Shown: positions 9,858-18,646 of the stretch, piece by piece
How the letters are laid out: every line of letters starts with the position of its first letter
How positions within the stretch are numbered: position 1 is the first letter of the stretch
NCBI RefSeq assembly: GCF_023721715.1
Contig: NZ_JAMDLG010000001.1
Coordinates: forward strand, 2,271,784 to 2,335,783
Length of the DNA: 64,000 bases
DNA from: Parasegetibacter sp. NRK P23
GTDB taxonomy: Bacteria; Bacteroidota; Bacteroidia; Chitinophagales; Chitinophagaceae
Reading direction: 5' to 3'
Position numbers and translations under genes: made by a program
Notes under the pieces: generated by a model
The model's input: the letters and a program-made list of their open reading frames with translations, nothing else
Database searches by the model: none
What the model was told of the DNA's origin: nothing

Positions 9858-10574
9858 ATGAAAGCGAAGGTTTTACTGATTGAAGACGAACACGATCTGG
9901 GGAACGTAGTAAAACAATACCTCGAAGTGATGGATTTTGAAGTGGCCTGGTGCAAAACCGGTTTGCAGGCCCTCGAAACCTTTAAGGCATCGCCCTACCA
10001 GTTCCATATCATCCTGATCGATATCCAGTTGCCGGAGATGAATGGTTTCGAGTTAGCGGAACGCATCGTGTCGATGAACACCAAGATACCGTTCCTTTTC
10101 CTCACGGCACGCGGGGAAAAAACCGACCGTATTGCGGGGTTAAAACTGGGCGCGGACGATTATATCACCAAACCCTTCGATATTGACGAACTCGTGCTCC
10201 GCATCCGGAACATCATCCGGAGGAACCAGTCGGGCGCCTTCCACGAAAAAAACGACGTGCTGGAAATGGGCAACCTCCGTTACCACAAGGACTCCCTCAA
10301 ATTAATCATCGACGGACAGAAAGAAGTAACGCTCACCCCAAGGGAGGCCGAACTCCTGGAATACCTGTTCAACCACCCCAACCGGGTGATCAAACGCGCG
10401 GAGATACTCACCCGGCTTTGGGGGCAGAACGATTATTTCCTGGGCAGAAGCCTGGACGTATTCATCTCCCGCATCCGCAAATACATCGGGAACAATCCCG
10501 ACATCAGCATCAGCAATATTTATGGGGTGGGATTTGTGTTTAAGGTGAATGAGGCGACGGTGAAAAGCAACTGA
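9858..10574 (+). CDS. OmpR/PhoB-family response regulator
   Basis: I start at the ATG at 9858 (MKAKVLLIEDE); a GTG just before it is a less likely alternative. The N-terminal receiver domain has the acidic pair Glu9/Asp10, phosphoacceptor Asp55 (ILIDIQLPEMNG), Thr in LFLTARG and Lys in ITKPFD. The C-terminal winged-helix domain (about 135-235) has the family pattern LTPREAELLEYL, RAEILTRLWG and SLDVFISRIRKYI. It is the DNA-binding partner of the kinase immediately upstream. Likely targets are its own operon, the adjacent permease gene, or the divergent peptidase/SusC operon; none is proven. Confidence 0.95.
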   Translation: MKAKVLLIEDEHDLGNVVKQYLEVMDFEVAWCKTGLQALETFKASPYQFHIILIDIQLPEMNGFELAERIVSMNTKIPFLFLTARGEKTDRIAGLKLGADDYITKPFDIDELVLRIRNIIRRNQSGAFHEKNDVLEMGNLRYHKDSLKLIIDGQKEVTLTPREAELLEYLFNHPNRVIKRAEILTRLWGQNDYFLGRSLDVFISRIRKYIGNNPDISISNIYGVGFVFKVNEATVKSN

Positions 10575-10641
10575 AAATACCGGCCTGGCACCGCTTATCC
10601 TTCAAATTTTAATATAAAATGCCCAAGTCCTATATTTGGGT

Positions 10642-11892
10642 ATGCTAAAAATCCTCGAAGTACTCTGGAGCAGCTTTAAAATGGCTTTACAGGAGTTGCG
10701 GGTAAACAAACTCCGCACCTTCCTTTCCCTTTTTGGCATTACCATCGGCATATTCTGCATCATCGGTGTACTGGCCACCATCAGTTCGCTGAAATACAAT
10801 ATCCAGGAGAGCGTATCCTCCATGGGCGCCAATACCATTTACATCCAGAAAGAACCCTGGGGCGACGATGGCGGTCCCAATTCCTGGTGGAAATACGCCA
10901 ACCGGCCAAACCCCAAATACGAAGAACTGGAATTCATCAAAAAAAGATCGTCCCTTGCGCAAAACGTGGCCTTTATCACGTTCAGCGGCTCTAACGTGGA
11001 ATACAAGGAATCTCAGCTGAACAACGTAACCTGGTATGCCGTTACCGAAGAATACAGCGATATCCAACCTATTGACGTGGCTTATGGCCGCTACCTGAGC
11101 GCCAATGATTTTCTCAGCGGCAGCAACGCCATGGTACTGGGCTATGCCAACGCTGAAAAACTCTTCGGCAACCCCGAAAGGGCCGTGGGCAAGGAAGTCA
11201 CCATCAAAGGCAGAAAAGTGCAGATTGTGGGCGTGATGAAAAAATACGGCCAGAGCAACTTCGGGGGATGGGATTTCGACAATATCCTGATCGTGCCCTA
11301 CCTGTTCGCCCGCGCGCTTATCAATGAAAAATACGCCGGCGGTATCCTGATGGCCAAAGGCGCCGAGGACCTGCCCGTTCAGGCCTTAAAAGAAGACCTG
11401 ACCGGTGTGATGCGCTCCATCCGGAAACTCTCTCCCACCCAGGAAGACAATTTTGCGCTCAACGAAATATCCGCCGCCAACGACTTCCTTGATTCCATCT
11501 TCGGTTCCATCAACGCCGGGGGCTGGGCCATCGCGGCATTATCGCTTATTGTAGGCGCCTTCGGCGTAGCCAATATCATGTTCGTGACCGTTAGGGAAAG
11601 AACCAGCCAGATCGGCCTGAAAAAAGCTATTGGGGCGAAAAAATCCATCATCCTCACCGAATTTCTATTGGAATCGGCTTTCCTCTGCATCATTGGTGGA
11701 CTGGTAGGTGTATTGCTCGTATTCATTTTGACCAAAATACTCAGCGCCGCCTTCGGCTTCGCCATCTTTGTTTCCATACAAAACCTGGCACTGGCCATCA
11801 GTATTTGTATATTGCTCGGCGTGCTTTCAGGTATCATTCCTGCCCGGACAGCCGCAAGGCTGGATCCGGTGGTGGCCATCAGAACGAAGTAA
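10642..11892 (+). CDS. MacB/FtsX-type ABC transporter permease
   Basis: The ATG at 10642 (MLKILEVLWSS) gives 416 residues; an in-frame TTG two codons earlier is less likely. One transmembrane helix lies near residues 20-45, followed by an extracytoplasmic MacB-like core domain of about 230 residues, then three helices in an FtsX domain (GGWAIAALSLIVGAFGVANIMFVTV, FLLESAFLCIIGGLVGVLLVFILTK, and a final helix before IIPARTAARLDPVVAIR). Such permeases couple cytoplasmic ATP hydrolysis to lipoprotein release, peptide export or cell-wall signalling. No ATPase gene is adjacent, so the partner must be encoded elsewhere. A TAnnTTTG element (10631-10638) ends three bases before the start codon, which would make the transcript nearly leaderless. 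Confidence 0.9.
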   Translation: MLKILEVLWSSFKMALQELRVNKLRTFLSLFGITIGIFCIIGVLATISSLKYNIQESVSSMGANTIYIQKEPWGDDGGPNSWWKYANRPNPKYEELEFIKKRSSLAQNVAFITFSGSNVEYKESQLNNVTWYAVTEEYSDIQPIDVAYGRYLSANDFLSGSNAMVLGYANAEKLFGNPERAVGKEVTIKGRKVQIVGVMKKYGQSNFGGWDFDNILIVPYLFARALINEKYAGGILMAKGAEDLPVQALKEDLTGVMRSIRKLSPTQEDNFALNEISAANDFLDSIFGSINAGGWAIAALSLIVGAFGVANIMFVTVRERTSQIGLKKAIGAKKSIILTEFLLESAFLCIIGGLVGVLLVFILTKILSAAFGFAIFVSIQNLALAISICILLGVLSGIIPARTAARLDPVVAIRTK

Positions 11893-11922
11893 TTTGTAAT
11901 TTCGCACATCAAACCTCCTCCA

Positions 11923-12924
11923 GTGCCCACCATACTCGCCATAGAATCTTCCTGCGATGAAACCTCCTCCGCCGTTTCGGTGGACGGGGTGATCCGTTCC
12001 AATTTTATCGCCAACCAAACCGTTCACGAAAAATATGGTGGCGTGGTGCCCGAACTCGCTTCCCGTGCCCACCTTCAGCACATCGTTCCCGTAGTGGACG
12101 CCGCGTTGAAAGAAGCCGGGGTGGAAATGCGTCAACTCGATGCCATCGCTTTCACGCAGGCACCCGGACTGATCGGCGCATTGCTCGTGGGCGCGCAGTT
12201 CGCCAAATCACTTGCCCTTGCACTGGACATTCCGCTTATCGCCGTGCACCACATGCAGGCGCATGTGCTCGCCAACCTGATCGATGACCCCAAACCGGCA
12301 TTCCCCTTCCTTTGCCTTACCGTAAGTGGCGGCCACACGCAGATCGTGCGCTGCGATGCGCCCAACCGCCTTACCGTAATCGGCGAAACCCTGGACGATG
12401 CCGCAGGTGAAGCATTTGACAAATCCGCAAAAATACTGGGACTGCCCTACCCCGGCGGCCCGCTCATCGATAAATACGCCAAACTGGGCGATCCGCTCAA
12501 ATTCCGGTTCCCTGAACCCCAGATACCCGGACTTAACTTCAGTTTCAGCGGACTGAAAACAGCCATACTTTATTTCGTGCAGGAACAACAGACCAAGGAC
12601 CCGGATTTCCTGGCCAATAACATGAATGATGTGTGCGCTTCCATCCAGCACAGGATCGTGAGCATCCTGCTGAATAAACTGGAAAAAGCGGCGAAAGAAA
12701 CAGGGATCAAAAACCTGTGCATCGCCGGTGGCGTATCCGCCAATTCCGGGCTGCGAAACGCGCTCACCGCCCTGGGTGAAAAGAAAAAATGGAACGTATT
12801 CATCCCCGCTTTTCAATATTGCACCGACAATGCCGGGATGATCGCCATTACAGCCCATTACAAATACCTGGATGGCGACTTCAGCGGCATGGACGTAACG
12901 CCTTCCGCAAGGGCCACCTGGTAA
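11923..12924 (+). CDS. tsaD: tRNA N6-adenosine threonylcarbamoyltransferase TsaD
   Basis: This enzyme transfers the threonylcarbamoyl group to A37 of ANN-decoding tRNAs (t6A synthesis), in complex with TsaB and TsaE. The 333-residue length is normal. It opens with the ASKHA phosphate motif ILAIESSCDETS and has the metal-binding HxxxH pair at His110/His114 (HHMQAH). Other family marks are SGGHTQIV, GEAFDKSAKILGLPYPGGP, NFSFSGLKTAI, CIAGGVSANSGLR and CTDNAGMIA. The start is a GTG at 11923. A TAATTTCG element at 11897-11904 resembles the Bacteroidota -7 box, so it may have its own promoter. It is not obviously linked in function to its neighbours. Confidence 0.97.
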   Translation: MPTILAIESSCDETSSAVSVDGVIRSNFIANQTVHEKYGGVVPELASRAHLQHIVPVVDAALKEAGVEMRQLDAIAFTQAPGLIGALLVGAQFAKSLALALDIPLIAVHHMQAHVLANLIDDPKPAFPFLCLTVSGGHTQIVRCDAPNRLTVIGETLDDAAGEAFDKSAKILGLPYPGGPLIDKYAKLGDPLKFRFPEPQIPGLNFSFSGLKTAILYFVQEQQTKDPDFLANNMNDVCASIQHRIVSILLNKLEKAAKETGIKNLCIAGGVSANSGLRNALTALGEKKKWNVFIPAFQYCTDNAGMIAITAHYKYLDGDFSGMDVTPSARATW

Positions 12925-13023
12925 ATCACACCGGGTTTCATTTTATCACACCGATAGGCAGGTTCATCACACCACCGTGGTAGAATACACGGAACTGCAA
13001 TATACTTGCGGAAAGTTTCCGAA

Positions 13024-14538
13024 ATGAACCTGCGAAAATTTGAATTCTGGCTCGTCACAAGTTGCCTTATCACTTACCTGCTCCTGCTGTCGTACCAGGG
13101 CATCACGGAGCCTTCCGGCTACTACCTGGAAATCCCCGCTGATGAGGACATGGGCCAGGCCGTCCGTTTTGATTACATCAAACACCTGATGGCCCCGCGC
13201 ATCCTGCAGGTACTGGCATCATATGTGGTTTTCCTTTTGTTGAATTACAGAACTTTTCCCGCACTCCAATCGGGTAAACAACCTTATTATGGTGTCCTCA
13301 CCATTTTCCTCAGCGGCCTTTTTCTGCTCACGATGTTCTTCTTCGCCTCTTATCTTTCCAATACACATTTCTTCATCAGTTCAGCTTCAAGAACCACCGC
13401 CAGGATATTGTGGCTGAAAAGCGCGTTCAGTTACAGCATTCTGGTGATGCTGGCCATTGGAAGCTATTACATCATAAAGACCTTCGTACAATGGATACAC
13501 AACGAACATCTCGCAGGTAAAAAGGAAGAGCAGAAAATCCTGAGAGAGATCACGGTTGCAGCCATGCTGTGGATGGGCCTTTCAGCCGTAATGCTCATTC
13601 TCTCCAACGGGCATCTTGGTGTGGTACAATTCTTCTTCATCTATGAAATTCCGGTATTCATTTTATTCTTTTTCCTTTGGGTGTACCGCATCATTCCCCG
13701 CTACAAACAACATGGCAAAAAACGAAAAGTATTTCTACCCTCTTTCTTTCTGCTGCTGGTATCACAACTGCCGATGATGTTCTATTTCATCGCCGTCCGT
13801 TTCCACCGAGAAGAGATCATTATGCTGCTTTTCATTTCAGCCGCTATTATCCCCGCCTTCATTATATGGCCACTCAGCAAATATTATTACAATATCAGAC
13901 AGGAGCAGCAATCAAAGGTGCATACACTGGAAACCGCGGTCAGCACCTCTTCCGCCAACCTGGATTTTCTCCGCTCACAGATCAACCCGCATTTCCTGTT
14001 CAACGCGCTGAATACCATTTACGGCACGGCACTCCAGGAAAACGCGGACCGTACCGCCGAAGGGGTGCAGAAACTGGGCGATATGATGCGCTTTATGTTA
14101 AAGGAAGATCAACATGAAAAAATTGCACTCGAAGAAGAAATTACTTATCTTCAACATTACATCGACCTCCAAAAACTTCGCACCGAACAATCGCCCGACA
14201 TCGACATCAACTTTACCGTTCACGAACAAGACTGTGACCACCAGATAGCGCCCATGCTGCTGATACCGTTCGTAGAGAACGCGTTCAAGCACGGGATCAG
14301 CCTGAAGGAAAGATCATGGATAAGAATCAACTTATCCTGTGATGCTCAACACGTGTATTTCGACGCCTACAACAGCATCCACAGGAAAGATGAATCCGAT
14401 CCCGAAAAGGACCGTTCCGGCATCGGGCTTGAAAATGTAAAACAACGTTTAAACCTATTATACCCGCAACACCATGCACTCAACATCCGACAAACCCCCG
14501 ATGAATTCTTCGTTCACCTCACCATCACAACCCGGTAA
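13024..14538 (+). CDS. LytS-type sensor histidine kinase (His_kinase family)
   Basis: The ATG at 13024 gives 504 residues. The N-terminal two thirds is membrane-embedded, with about seven hydrophobic helices between residues 10 and 285. The kinase core begins with the His_kinase signature SQINPHFLFNALNTIYG (phosphoacceptor His323 from this start) and ends in a HATPase domain (PFVENAFKHGI; GIGLENVKQRLNLLYP). Kinases of this class usually work with LytTR regulators, and one is encoded two genes downstream. The 3' end overlaps the DUF4407 gene, which suggests translational coupling of the three. The signal is unknown; with so much membrane-embedded sequence it may sense a membrane or lipid-soluble cue. 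Confidence 0.93.
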   Translation: MNLRKFEFWLVTSCLITYLLLLSYQGITEPSGYYLEIPADEDMGQAVRFDYIKHLMAPRILQVLASYVVFLLLNYRTFPALQSGKQPYYGVLTIFLSGLFLLTMFFFASYLSNTHFFISSASRTTARILWLKSAFSYSILVMLAIGSYYIIKTFVQWIHNEHLAGKKEEQKILREITVAAMLWMGLSAVMLILSNGHLGVVQFFFIYEIPVFILFFFLWVYRIIPRYKQHGKKRKVFLPSFFLLLVSQLPMMFYFIAVRFHREEIIMLLFISAAIIPAFIIWPLSKYYYNIRQEQQSKVHTLETAVSTSSANLDFLRSQINPHFLFNALNTIYGTALQENADRTAEGVQKLGDMMRFMLKEDQHEKIALEEEITYLQHYIDLQKLRTEQSPDIDINFTVHEQDCDHQIAPMLLIPFVENAFKHGISLKERSWIRINLSCDAQHVYFDAYNSIHRKDESDPEKDRSGIGLENVKQRLNLLYPQHHALNIRQTPDEFFVHLTITTR

Positions 14539-15697
14539 CGAAAATTCGGGCTGGGACCGCTTCCTCTGGTGGATGGCCGCCGCCGACCCCCAACTGATGA
14601 AAGATTGCGGCCCGGACAGGTTCCGCTATTCCATCATCGGGTACACGGTAATGGCTACCTGGATTTTCGCCACGCTGGCCTGGGGCTATTTCTTCTCCAC
14701 GCTGCTCACCGAATCACTGCTCATCATTCCGTGCGCATTGTTCTTCGGGTTCATCATCCTCACCATCGACCGGGGACTGATCGCAGGCATGAACAGCAAT
14801 GGGGGAAAGAACAAATTGTTGCCCCTGGCGTTCCGGATCGTGCTGGCGCTCACCATCGGTTTCTTTCTGTCGCAACCCGTTGTACTGTGGTTATTCGAAA
14901 AAGATGTGGATGCGCATTTGCCGGTGATCAAAGAGAAAAAAACTACGGCCTACCTCGCGCAGGTGCGCCAGGAAAACGCCATCACCCTGCAACAGGCCAA
15001 AACGGAAATTGAACGCATCAGGAATGAACAGAAAAGAAGAGAACAGGAGATCGCCGACCTGAAGAGCGGCTATATCCGCGAGACCGACGGCACCGGAGGC
15101 TCCGGCAAAATAGGCGAATACACCATCGCCAAAGTAAAAAAACTGGCCTGGCTGAAGGCCGAAGAAGACCTGATTGTATGGAAGCGGGAACAGCAACCCA
15201 TGCTGGACTCCGCCCTCGCTAAAGAAAAAAGAACGGAAGAACATATTGCCGCACGCATGGCCGAATTTGAAAAAGGGTTGAACGACGGATTCCTGATCCG
15301 CATTGAAACCCTGGACGACCTGATGCTGCTGCACCCCCCGGTTCAATACCGCTACCGGCTCGTGATCTTCCTCATCATGCTCATAGAACTGATGCCCCTG
15401 TTAACCAAGTTGATGATGCCCTCGGGTTTGTACGAAGAGAAACTGAACGACGCAGTGAACGCCCAACGCACCACCCTTCAACTGGAACGCGGCGCCAGGC
15501 AAGCCATGGAAAACAAGTTCTACGAACAGGCCGCCCAACAGGATCAACTCCTGCAGGAACAGGTACTGGCCGAGATAGACGCATGGCGCCGCGAACAGGC
15601 ATCCGAACAGTTCAGAGCATGGAAACAACAGCCCGGCCCTATCCGTAAATTCTGGAACAGCATCAAAACAAGCCTGTTCTATTTTCAGAAAAACTAG
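14474..15697 (+). CDS. DUF4407 domain membrane protein
   Basis: The 407-residue protein matches the DUF4407 pattern: WDRFLWWMAAADPQLMKDC near residues 27-45, then helices near 53-75, 78-98 and 119-142, a coiled-coil-like charged region about 160-200 and onward, a fourth helix near 294-313, and a basic, Gln-rich C-terminal coil. Function is unknown. It overlaps the end of the kinase gene by 65 bases, or by 38 if the second ATG (14501) is used, and ends six bases before the LytTR regulator gene. It is therefore probably made with that two-component pair and might be a sensing or output partner. Confidence 0.88.
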   Translation: MHSTSDKPPMNSSFTSPSQPGNENSGWDRFLWWMAAADPQLMKDCGPDRFRYSIIGYTVMATWIFATLAWGYFFSTLLTESLLIIPCALFFGFIILTIDRGLIAGMNSNGGKNKLLPLAFRIVLALTIGFFLSQPVVLWLFEKDVDAHLPVIKEKKTTAYLAQVRQENAITLQQAKTEIERIRNEQKRREQEIADLKSGYIRETDGTGGSGKIGEYTIAKVKKLAWLKAEEDLIVWKREQQPMLDSALAKEKRTEEHIAARMAEFEKGLNDGFLIRIETLDDLMLLHPPVQYRYRLVIFLIMLIELMPLLTKLMMPSGLYEEKLNDAVNAQRTTLQLERGARQAMENKFYEQAAQQDQLLQEQVLAEIDAWRREQASEQFRAWKQQPGPIRKFWNSIKTSLFYFQKN

Positions 15698-15703
15698 CAC
15701 AGT

Positions 15704-16414
15704 ATGCAAACGGCAGCAATTACCGCGATTTCAATAGACGATGAACCGATGGCCCTGGAAGTGATCAGGCAACTCGCTTCGAAAGTGCCGTTCCTGGAAC
15801 TGAAAGCCAGTTTCACCAACGCGCTGGAAGCCCTGCACCACATTCAGCAGGACCCGCCCGATATGCTGTTCCTGGACATCAAGATGCCCGATATTTCCGG
15901 GCTGGAACTGGTGAAATCCATGCAGTCGCCGCCCATGGTGGTATTCACCACCGCGTACAGCGAACATGCCGTGCAAAGTTTTGAACTCGACGCGATCGAC
16001 TACCTGCTGAAACCATTTTCGTTCGCGCGTTTCCTGAAATCCTGCAACAAAGCATTGCACCTGCATAAACTGCAACACCCTTCAAAAGAAGTACCTGAAG
16101 AGCAGCCCTACATATTCGTGAAGTCCGGCTACGACCAGATACGCATCCTTTTAGACGATCTTATCTACCTGCAAAGCGCCGGCAATTATGTGCATTTTCA
16201 CCTCCGTTCGCAGAAGATACTGGCCCGTCTTACCCTCCAGGAGGCGGAGCAACTACTGCCCGAAGGCCGGTTCGTGCGCATCCACCGCTCTTATATCGTG
16301 GCCGCGGCCAACATCAACCGCATCGAACGCACACAGGTATGGCTCAGCAACCAGGTCTCCCTGCCCGTTGGGCCGGGTTATGTAACAGAACTCGGGCAGA
16401 TTACCGGACGTTGA
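15704..16414 (+). CDS. LytTR-family response regulator
   Basis: This 236-residue regulator has a receiver domain with SIDDEP at the start, phosphoacceptor Asp58 (MLFLDIKMPDISG), the conserved Thr in VFTTAYSEHA and Lys in LLKPFSFARF. A LytTR DNA-binding domain fills about 130-236, with typical stretches IFVKSGYDQIRI, DLIYLQSAGNYVHFHL, FVRIHRSYIVA and the ending GPGYVTEL. It is the expected partner of the LytS-type kinase at 13024-14538, with a DUF4407 gene between them. Targets are not evident here; LytTR sites are paired 9-bp elements and I did not identify any. Confidence 0.95.
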   Translation: MQTAAITAISIDDEPMALEVIRQLASKVPFLELKASFTNALEALHHIQQDPPDMLFLDIKMPDISGLELVKSMQSPPMVVFTTAYSEHAVQSFELDAIDYLLKPFSFARFLKSCNKALHLHKLQHPSKEVPEEQPYIFVKSGYDQIRILLDDLIYLQSAGNYVHFHLRSQKILARLTLQEAEQLLPEGRFVRIHRSYIVAAANINRIERTQVWLSNQVSLPVGPGYVTELGQITGR

Positions 16415-16415
16415 T

Positions 16416-16423
16416 TACTTTTG
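16416..16423 (+). promoter_or_regulatory. Possible -7 element (TACTTTTG) for trmN6
   Basis: The octamer matches the known Bacteroidota primary-sigma -7 consensus TAnnTTTG and ends eight bases before the chosen start codon of trmN6. No clear -33 TTTG is visible. If it is real, the transcript would be nearly leaderless. Confidence 0.3.
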
Positions 16424-16431
16424 CCCTGCTT

Positions 16432-17142
16432 ATGGCAAACACCTGGTTCCAGTTCAAACAATTCCGCATAGAGCAAAGTAAATGCGCCATGAAGGTATGC
16501 ACAGACGCATGCATCCTGGGTGCATGGTTTGCCCGCAAAGTCCCGAATTACGCCACCATACTGGATATTGGCGCGGGAACCGGTCTGCAGATGCTGATGC
16601 TGGCGCAACAAACCAAAGCGCGTATACATGGCATTGAAATAGACCTGGACGCTTTCCGGCAACTGAAAGACAACGTGGACCATAGTCCCTGGAAAAGCAG
16701 CATCACCATCTTCCCCGGCGATGTACGGCGTTACCAGTTCCCCCATTCTTACGATTTCATCATTTCCAATCCACCTTTTTTTGAAGGCGATCTCGTGTCC
16801 GGCAATGCCGGTAAAGATGCTGCCAAACACAGTACCACATTAAGTTTGCAACAACTCCTGGAGACGATCGACCAGTGGCTCTCCGACTCCGGAAGTTTCG
16901 GTCTGCTCCTTCCCTTTCACCGTTTGCAAGAAGTAAAGGAAATAGCCGTGCCCCTGGGGTTTCACCTGCATGAAACATTATTGGTGCAACAAACCACCAC
17001 ACACAACTGGTTCCGGGCCATCGTGCAATTTTCGCGCACACCCGACCCCTCGCCTACAGAACATACCCTCTCCATCAAAGTGGACGGCGATTACACCCCC
17101 GAATTCCGGGAACTGCTGAAAGATTATTACCTGGCGTTTTAG
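16432..17142 (+). CDS. trmN6: tRNA1(Val) (adenine(37)-N6)-methyltransferase
   Basis: The start at 16432 (MANTWFQFKQF) gives 236 residues, typical of the YfiC/TrmN6 family; the frame extends upstream into the regulator gene but without family similarity. It shows the family N-terminus with FRIEQSKCAMKVCTDACILGAW, the SAM-binding motif I ILDIGAGTGLQMLMLA, acidic motif II IEIDLDAF, and the catalytic NPPF motif (FIISNPPFFEGD) used by adenine-N6 methyltransferases. The enzyme modifies A37 of tRNA1(Val). It lies just after the LytTR gene and before hscB, and probably has its own promoter. Confidence 0.93.
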   Translation: MANTWFQFKQFRIEQSKCAMKVCTDACILGAWFARKVPNYATILDIGAGTGLQMLMLAQQTKARIHGIEIDLDAFRQLKDNVDHSPWKSSITIFPGDVRRYQFPHSYDFIISNPPFFEGDLVSGNAGKDAAKHSTTLSLQQLLETIDQWLSDSGSFGLLLPFHRLQEVKEIAVPLGFHLHETLLVQQTTTHNWFRAIVQFSRTPDPSPTEHTLSIKVDGDYTPEFRELLKDYYLAF

Positions 17143-17157
17143 CTCATCGTTTCGTGC

Positions 17158-17165
17158 TACCTTTG
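17158..17165 (+). promoter_or_regulatory. Candidate -7 element (TACCTTTG) for hscB
   Basis: TACCTTTG followed by CACC fits the Bacteroidota TAnnTTTG box. It lies 17 bases before the hscB start and after the trmN6 stop. A T-rich stretch near 17137-17141 is at about the right distance for a weak -33 element. Confidence 0.4.
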
Positions 17166-17182
17166 CACCGAACAAATTCCTG

Positions 17183-17719
17183 ATGATGCAGTATTTCGAA
17201 TTGTTTGGCGAAAAACCATCCTTCAAAACGGATCCATCCTTATTGAAAAAGAAGTTCTACGCTTTGAGCCGTGAACTTCATCCCGACTTCAATACATCCG
17301 GATCGGAGGAAGAACAGATGGTTAACCTCGAAAAAGCCGCCCAACTCAACAAAGCGTACAAAACACTTCTTGATCCGGATGCGACCATCGGCTATATACT
17401 GGAATCCAAAGGATTGCTGGAAACAGAAAAACAAGCCCCCCTCCCGCCCGATTTCCTGATGGAAATGATGGACATCAACGAAGCGCTGGCGGATGCCGAA
17501 ATGGAAGGGAACACCGCCACAGTGGAGCAAACGGCGCAACAAATTACCACACTCGAAAAAACATTATATGAAACTGTTGAAAAAGATCTGGACGCTGACC
17601 CGGAAGATCCTGCTGCCGAAAAAGCGCTGCTGCGCGTAAAAGATTACTACCTGAAGAAAAAATACTTACAGCGGATTTTGGACAGAATAGCCGGAATCCG
17701 TAATATTGCTGCCCGTTGA
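17183..17719 (+). CDS. hscB: Fe-S cluster assembly co-chaperone HscB
   Basis: The 178-residue product has an N-terminal J-domain (YFELFGEKPSF at the start; HPD at about 33-35 in ELHPDFNT; NKAYKTLLDP) and a C-terminal helical domain (PDFLMEMMDINEALADAE) that in this family binds the scaffold IscU. HscB delivers IscU to the Hsp70 HscA and stimulates ATP hydrolysis during [2Fe-2S] transfer. No isc genes are adjacent, so it is a stand-alone gene here. Its stop lies six bases before tRNA-Leu, so the two are probably transcribed together. Confidence 0.93.
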   Translation: MMQYFELFGEKPSFKTDPSLLKKKFYALSRELHPDFNTSGSEEEQMVNLEKAAQLNKAYKTLLDPDATIGYILESKGLLETEKQAPLPPDFLMEMMDINEALADAEMEGNTATVEQTAQQITTLEKTLYETVEKDLDADPEDPAAEKALLRVKDYYLKKKYLQRILDRIAGIRNIAAR

Positions 17720-17725
17720 GCAAAA

Positions 17726-17809
17726 GCCCAGATGGCGGAATTGGTAGACGCGCTAGACTCAAAATCTGGTTTTCGAAAGGGAGTGCAGGTTCGATTCCTG
17801 TTCTGGGCA
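17726..17809 (+). tRNA. tRNA-Leu (anticodon CAA)
   Basis: A seven-base acceptor stem (GCCCAGA with TCTGGGC) closes the 84-base gene, with discriminator A at 17809 and no encoded CCA. The anticodon arm CTAGA-CTCAAAA-TCTGG gives anticodon CAA, reading UUG. A variable arm longer than five bases and the T-arm sequence GGTTCGATTCC fit a class II leucine tRNA. Confidence 0.95.
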
Positions 17810-17819
17810 CGAGAGTTAA

Positions 17820-17850
17820 AGGTTGGAGTTTTCTCCAGCCTTTTTTTTTT
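17820..17850 (+). terminator. Rho-independent terminator after tRNA-Leu
   Basis: A nine-base stem (AGGTTGGAG with CTCCAGCCT, one G-U pair) around a TTTT loop is followed by a run of ten T. It should end the hscB/tRNA-Leu transcript. Confidence 0.85.
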
Positions 17851-17916
17851 GCCGTCAACACAGTTTTTCCCATTATATATGTATCTTAAATGCTCAATTC
17901 AGCCCCCTTAACGTCT

Positions 17917-18585
17917 ATGAAGAGAAGTAGCCTTTTTCTATGCTCAGCACTTGTCGTAATGATTGCTGCCAGTTCTTGTGAAAAAAGTACGGAAACAGAA
18001 ATTATTTATGCCCCTGTTAAAGACACCACGTTGGTTATAACTGCTAAAGGCTGGAATGCCTTCAGTTTCCAAACGCTTGATTTGCTGGATTCAGGTTCCA
18101 CTACATACCACACCACAACCGAAGGAGTAAAAATCCACGGACAAAGCTACCGAAACGGTGCAAGACTGCAAACGAAAACTGCACTGCCCTTCAGTGGAAA
18201 ATCACTGTACTTTAAATGGAAAGGAAATGGCGGCGGCCAGTTTGCAGCTTTCGTTGTTCAGGTCAAATACAACCCATTGACCAACGATGGTACTCCTTCA
18301 ATACAAGGCGAAGATTTGACTTTTTTTACTACCAAAAATAGCTTCAATGGGTCTACACTCATGCAGGAAGATGTGTGGTATTACACGCGAATCACACCTG
18401 TTGCCAACACGGACGACTACATGGTTGTGACCGCAGCAAACAATTACAGCAATAATGGAGGAGTAGTGGTCGAAACTTCAGTGCATCCGATTTATACCAA
18501 ATCGGCCTACCTGGCATTCCGGATGGGAGACAATTACGCCACAAATGCTTACGGCATACTGGGAGAAGTTAAAATAGCAGATTAA
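17917..18585 (+). CDS. Predicted lipoprotein, function unknown
   Basis: The ATG at 17917 (MKRSSLF) gives 222 residues with a lipoprotein signal and Cys21 (MIAASSC); a longer start at 17890 would put extra residues before the signal. After the lipid anchor the protein is polar and beta-rich (for example WNAFSFQTLDLLD, KGNGGGQFAAFVVQVKY, AYLAFRMGDNYA), like a compact beta-sandwich. I do not recognise the family. It stands alone between the tRNA terminator and a convergent nitrilase gene, and its bases look somewhat more A/T-rich than those of nearby genes. Confidence 0.75.
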   Translation: MKRSSLFLCSALVVMIAASSCEKSTETEIIYAPVKDTTLVITAKGWNAFSFQTLDLLDSGSTTYHTTTEGVKIHGQSYRNGARLQTKTALPFSGKSLYFKWKGNGGGQFAAFVVQVKYNPLTNDGTPSIQGEDLTFFTTKNSFNGSTLMQEDVWYYTRITPVANTDDYMVVTAANNYSNNGGVVVETSVHPIYTKSAYLAFRMGDNYATNAYGILGEVKIAD

Positions 18586-18605
18586 ACGCTGAACATACTG
18601 TATAA

Positions 18606-18646
18606 GTTACTTCTTTGTGAAAAGCAAGCTTTGATAAAAAAGTAAC
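18606..18646. terminator. Inverted repeat between convergent genes
   Basis: GTTACTT (18606-18612) pairs with AAGTAAC (18640-18646), with T- and A-rich flanks inside the arms. It lies between the lipoprotein gene and the stop of the minus-strand nitrilase gene, so it may terminate both transcripts. Confidence 0.45.

Noticed and set aside
16339-16431. Upstream extension of trmN6
   Set aside because: It runs through the LytTR gene in another frame; the family N-terminus begins at 16432 and a -7-like box precedes it.
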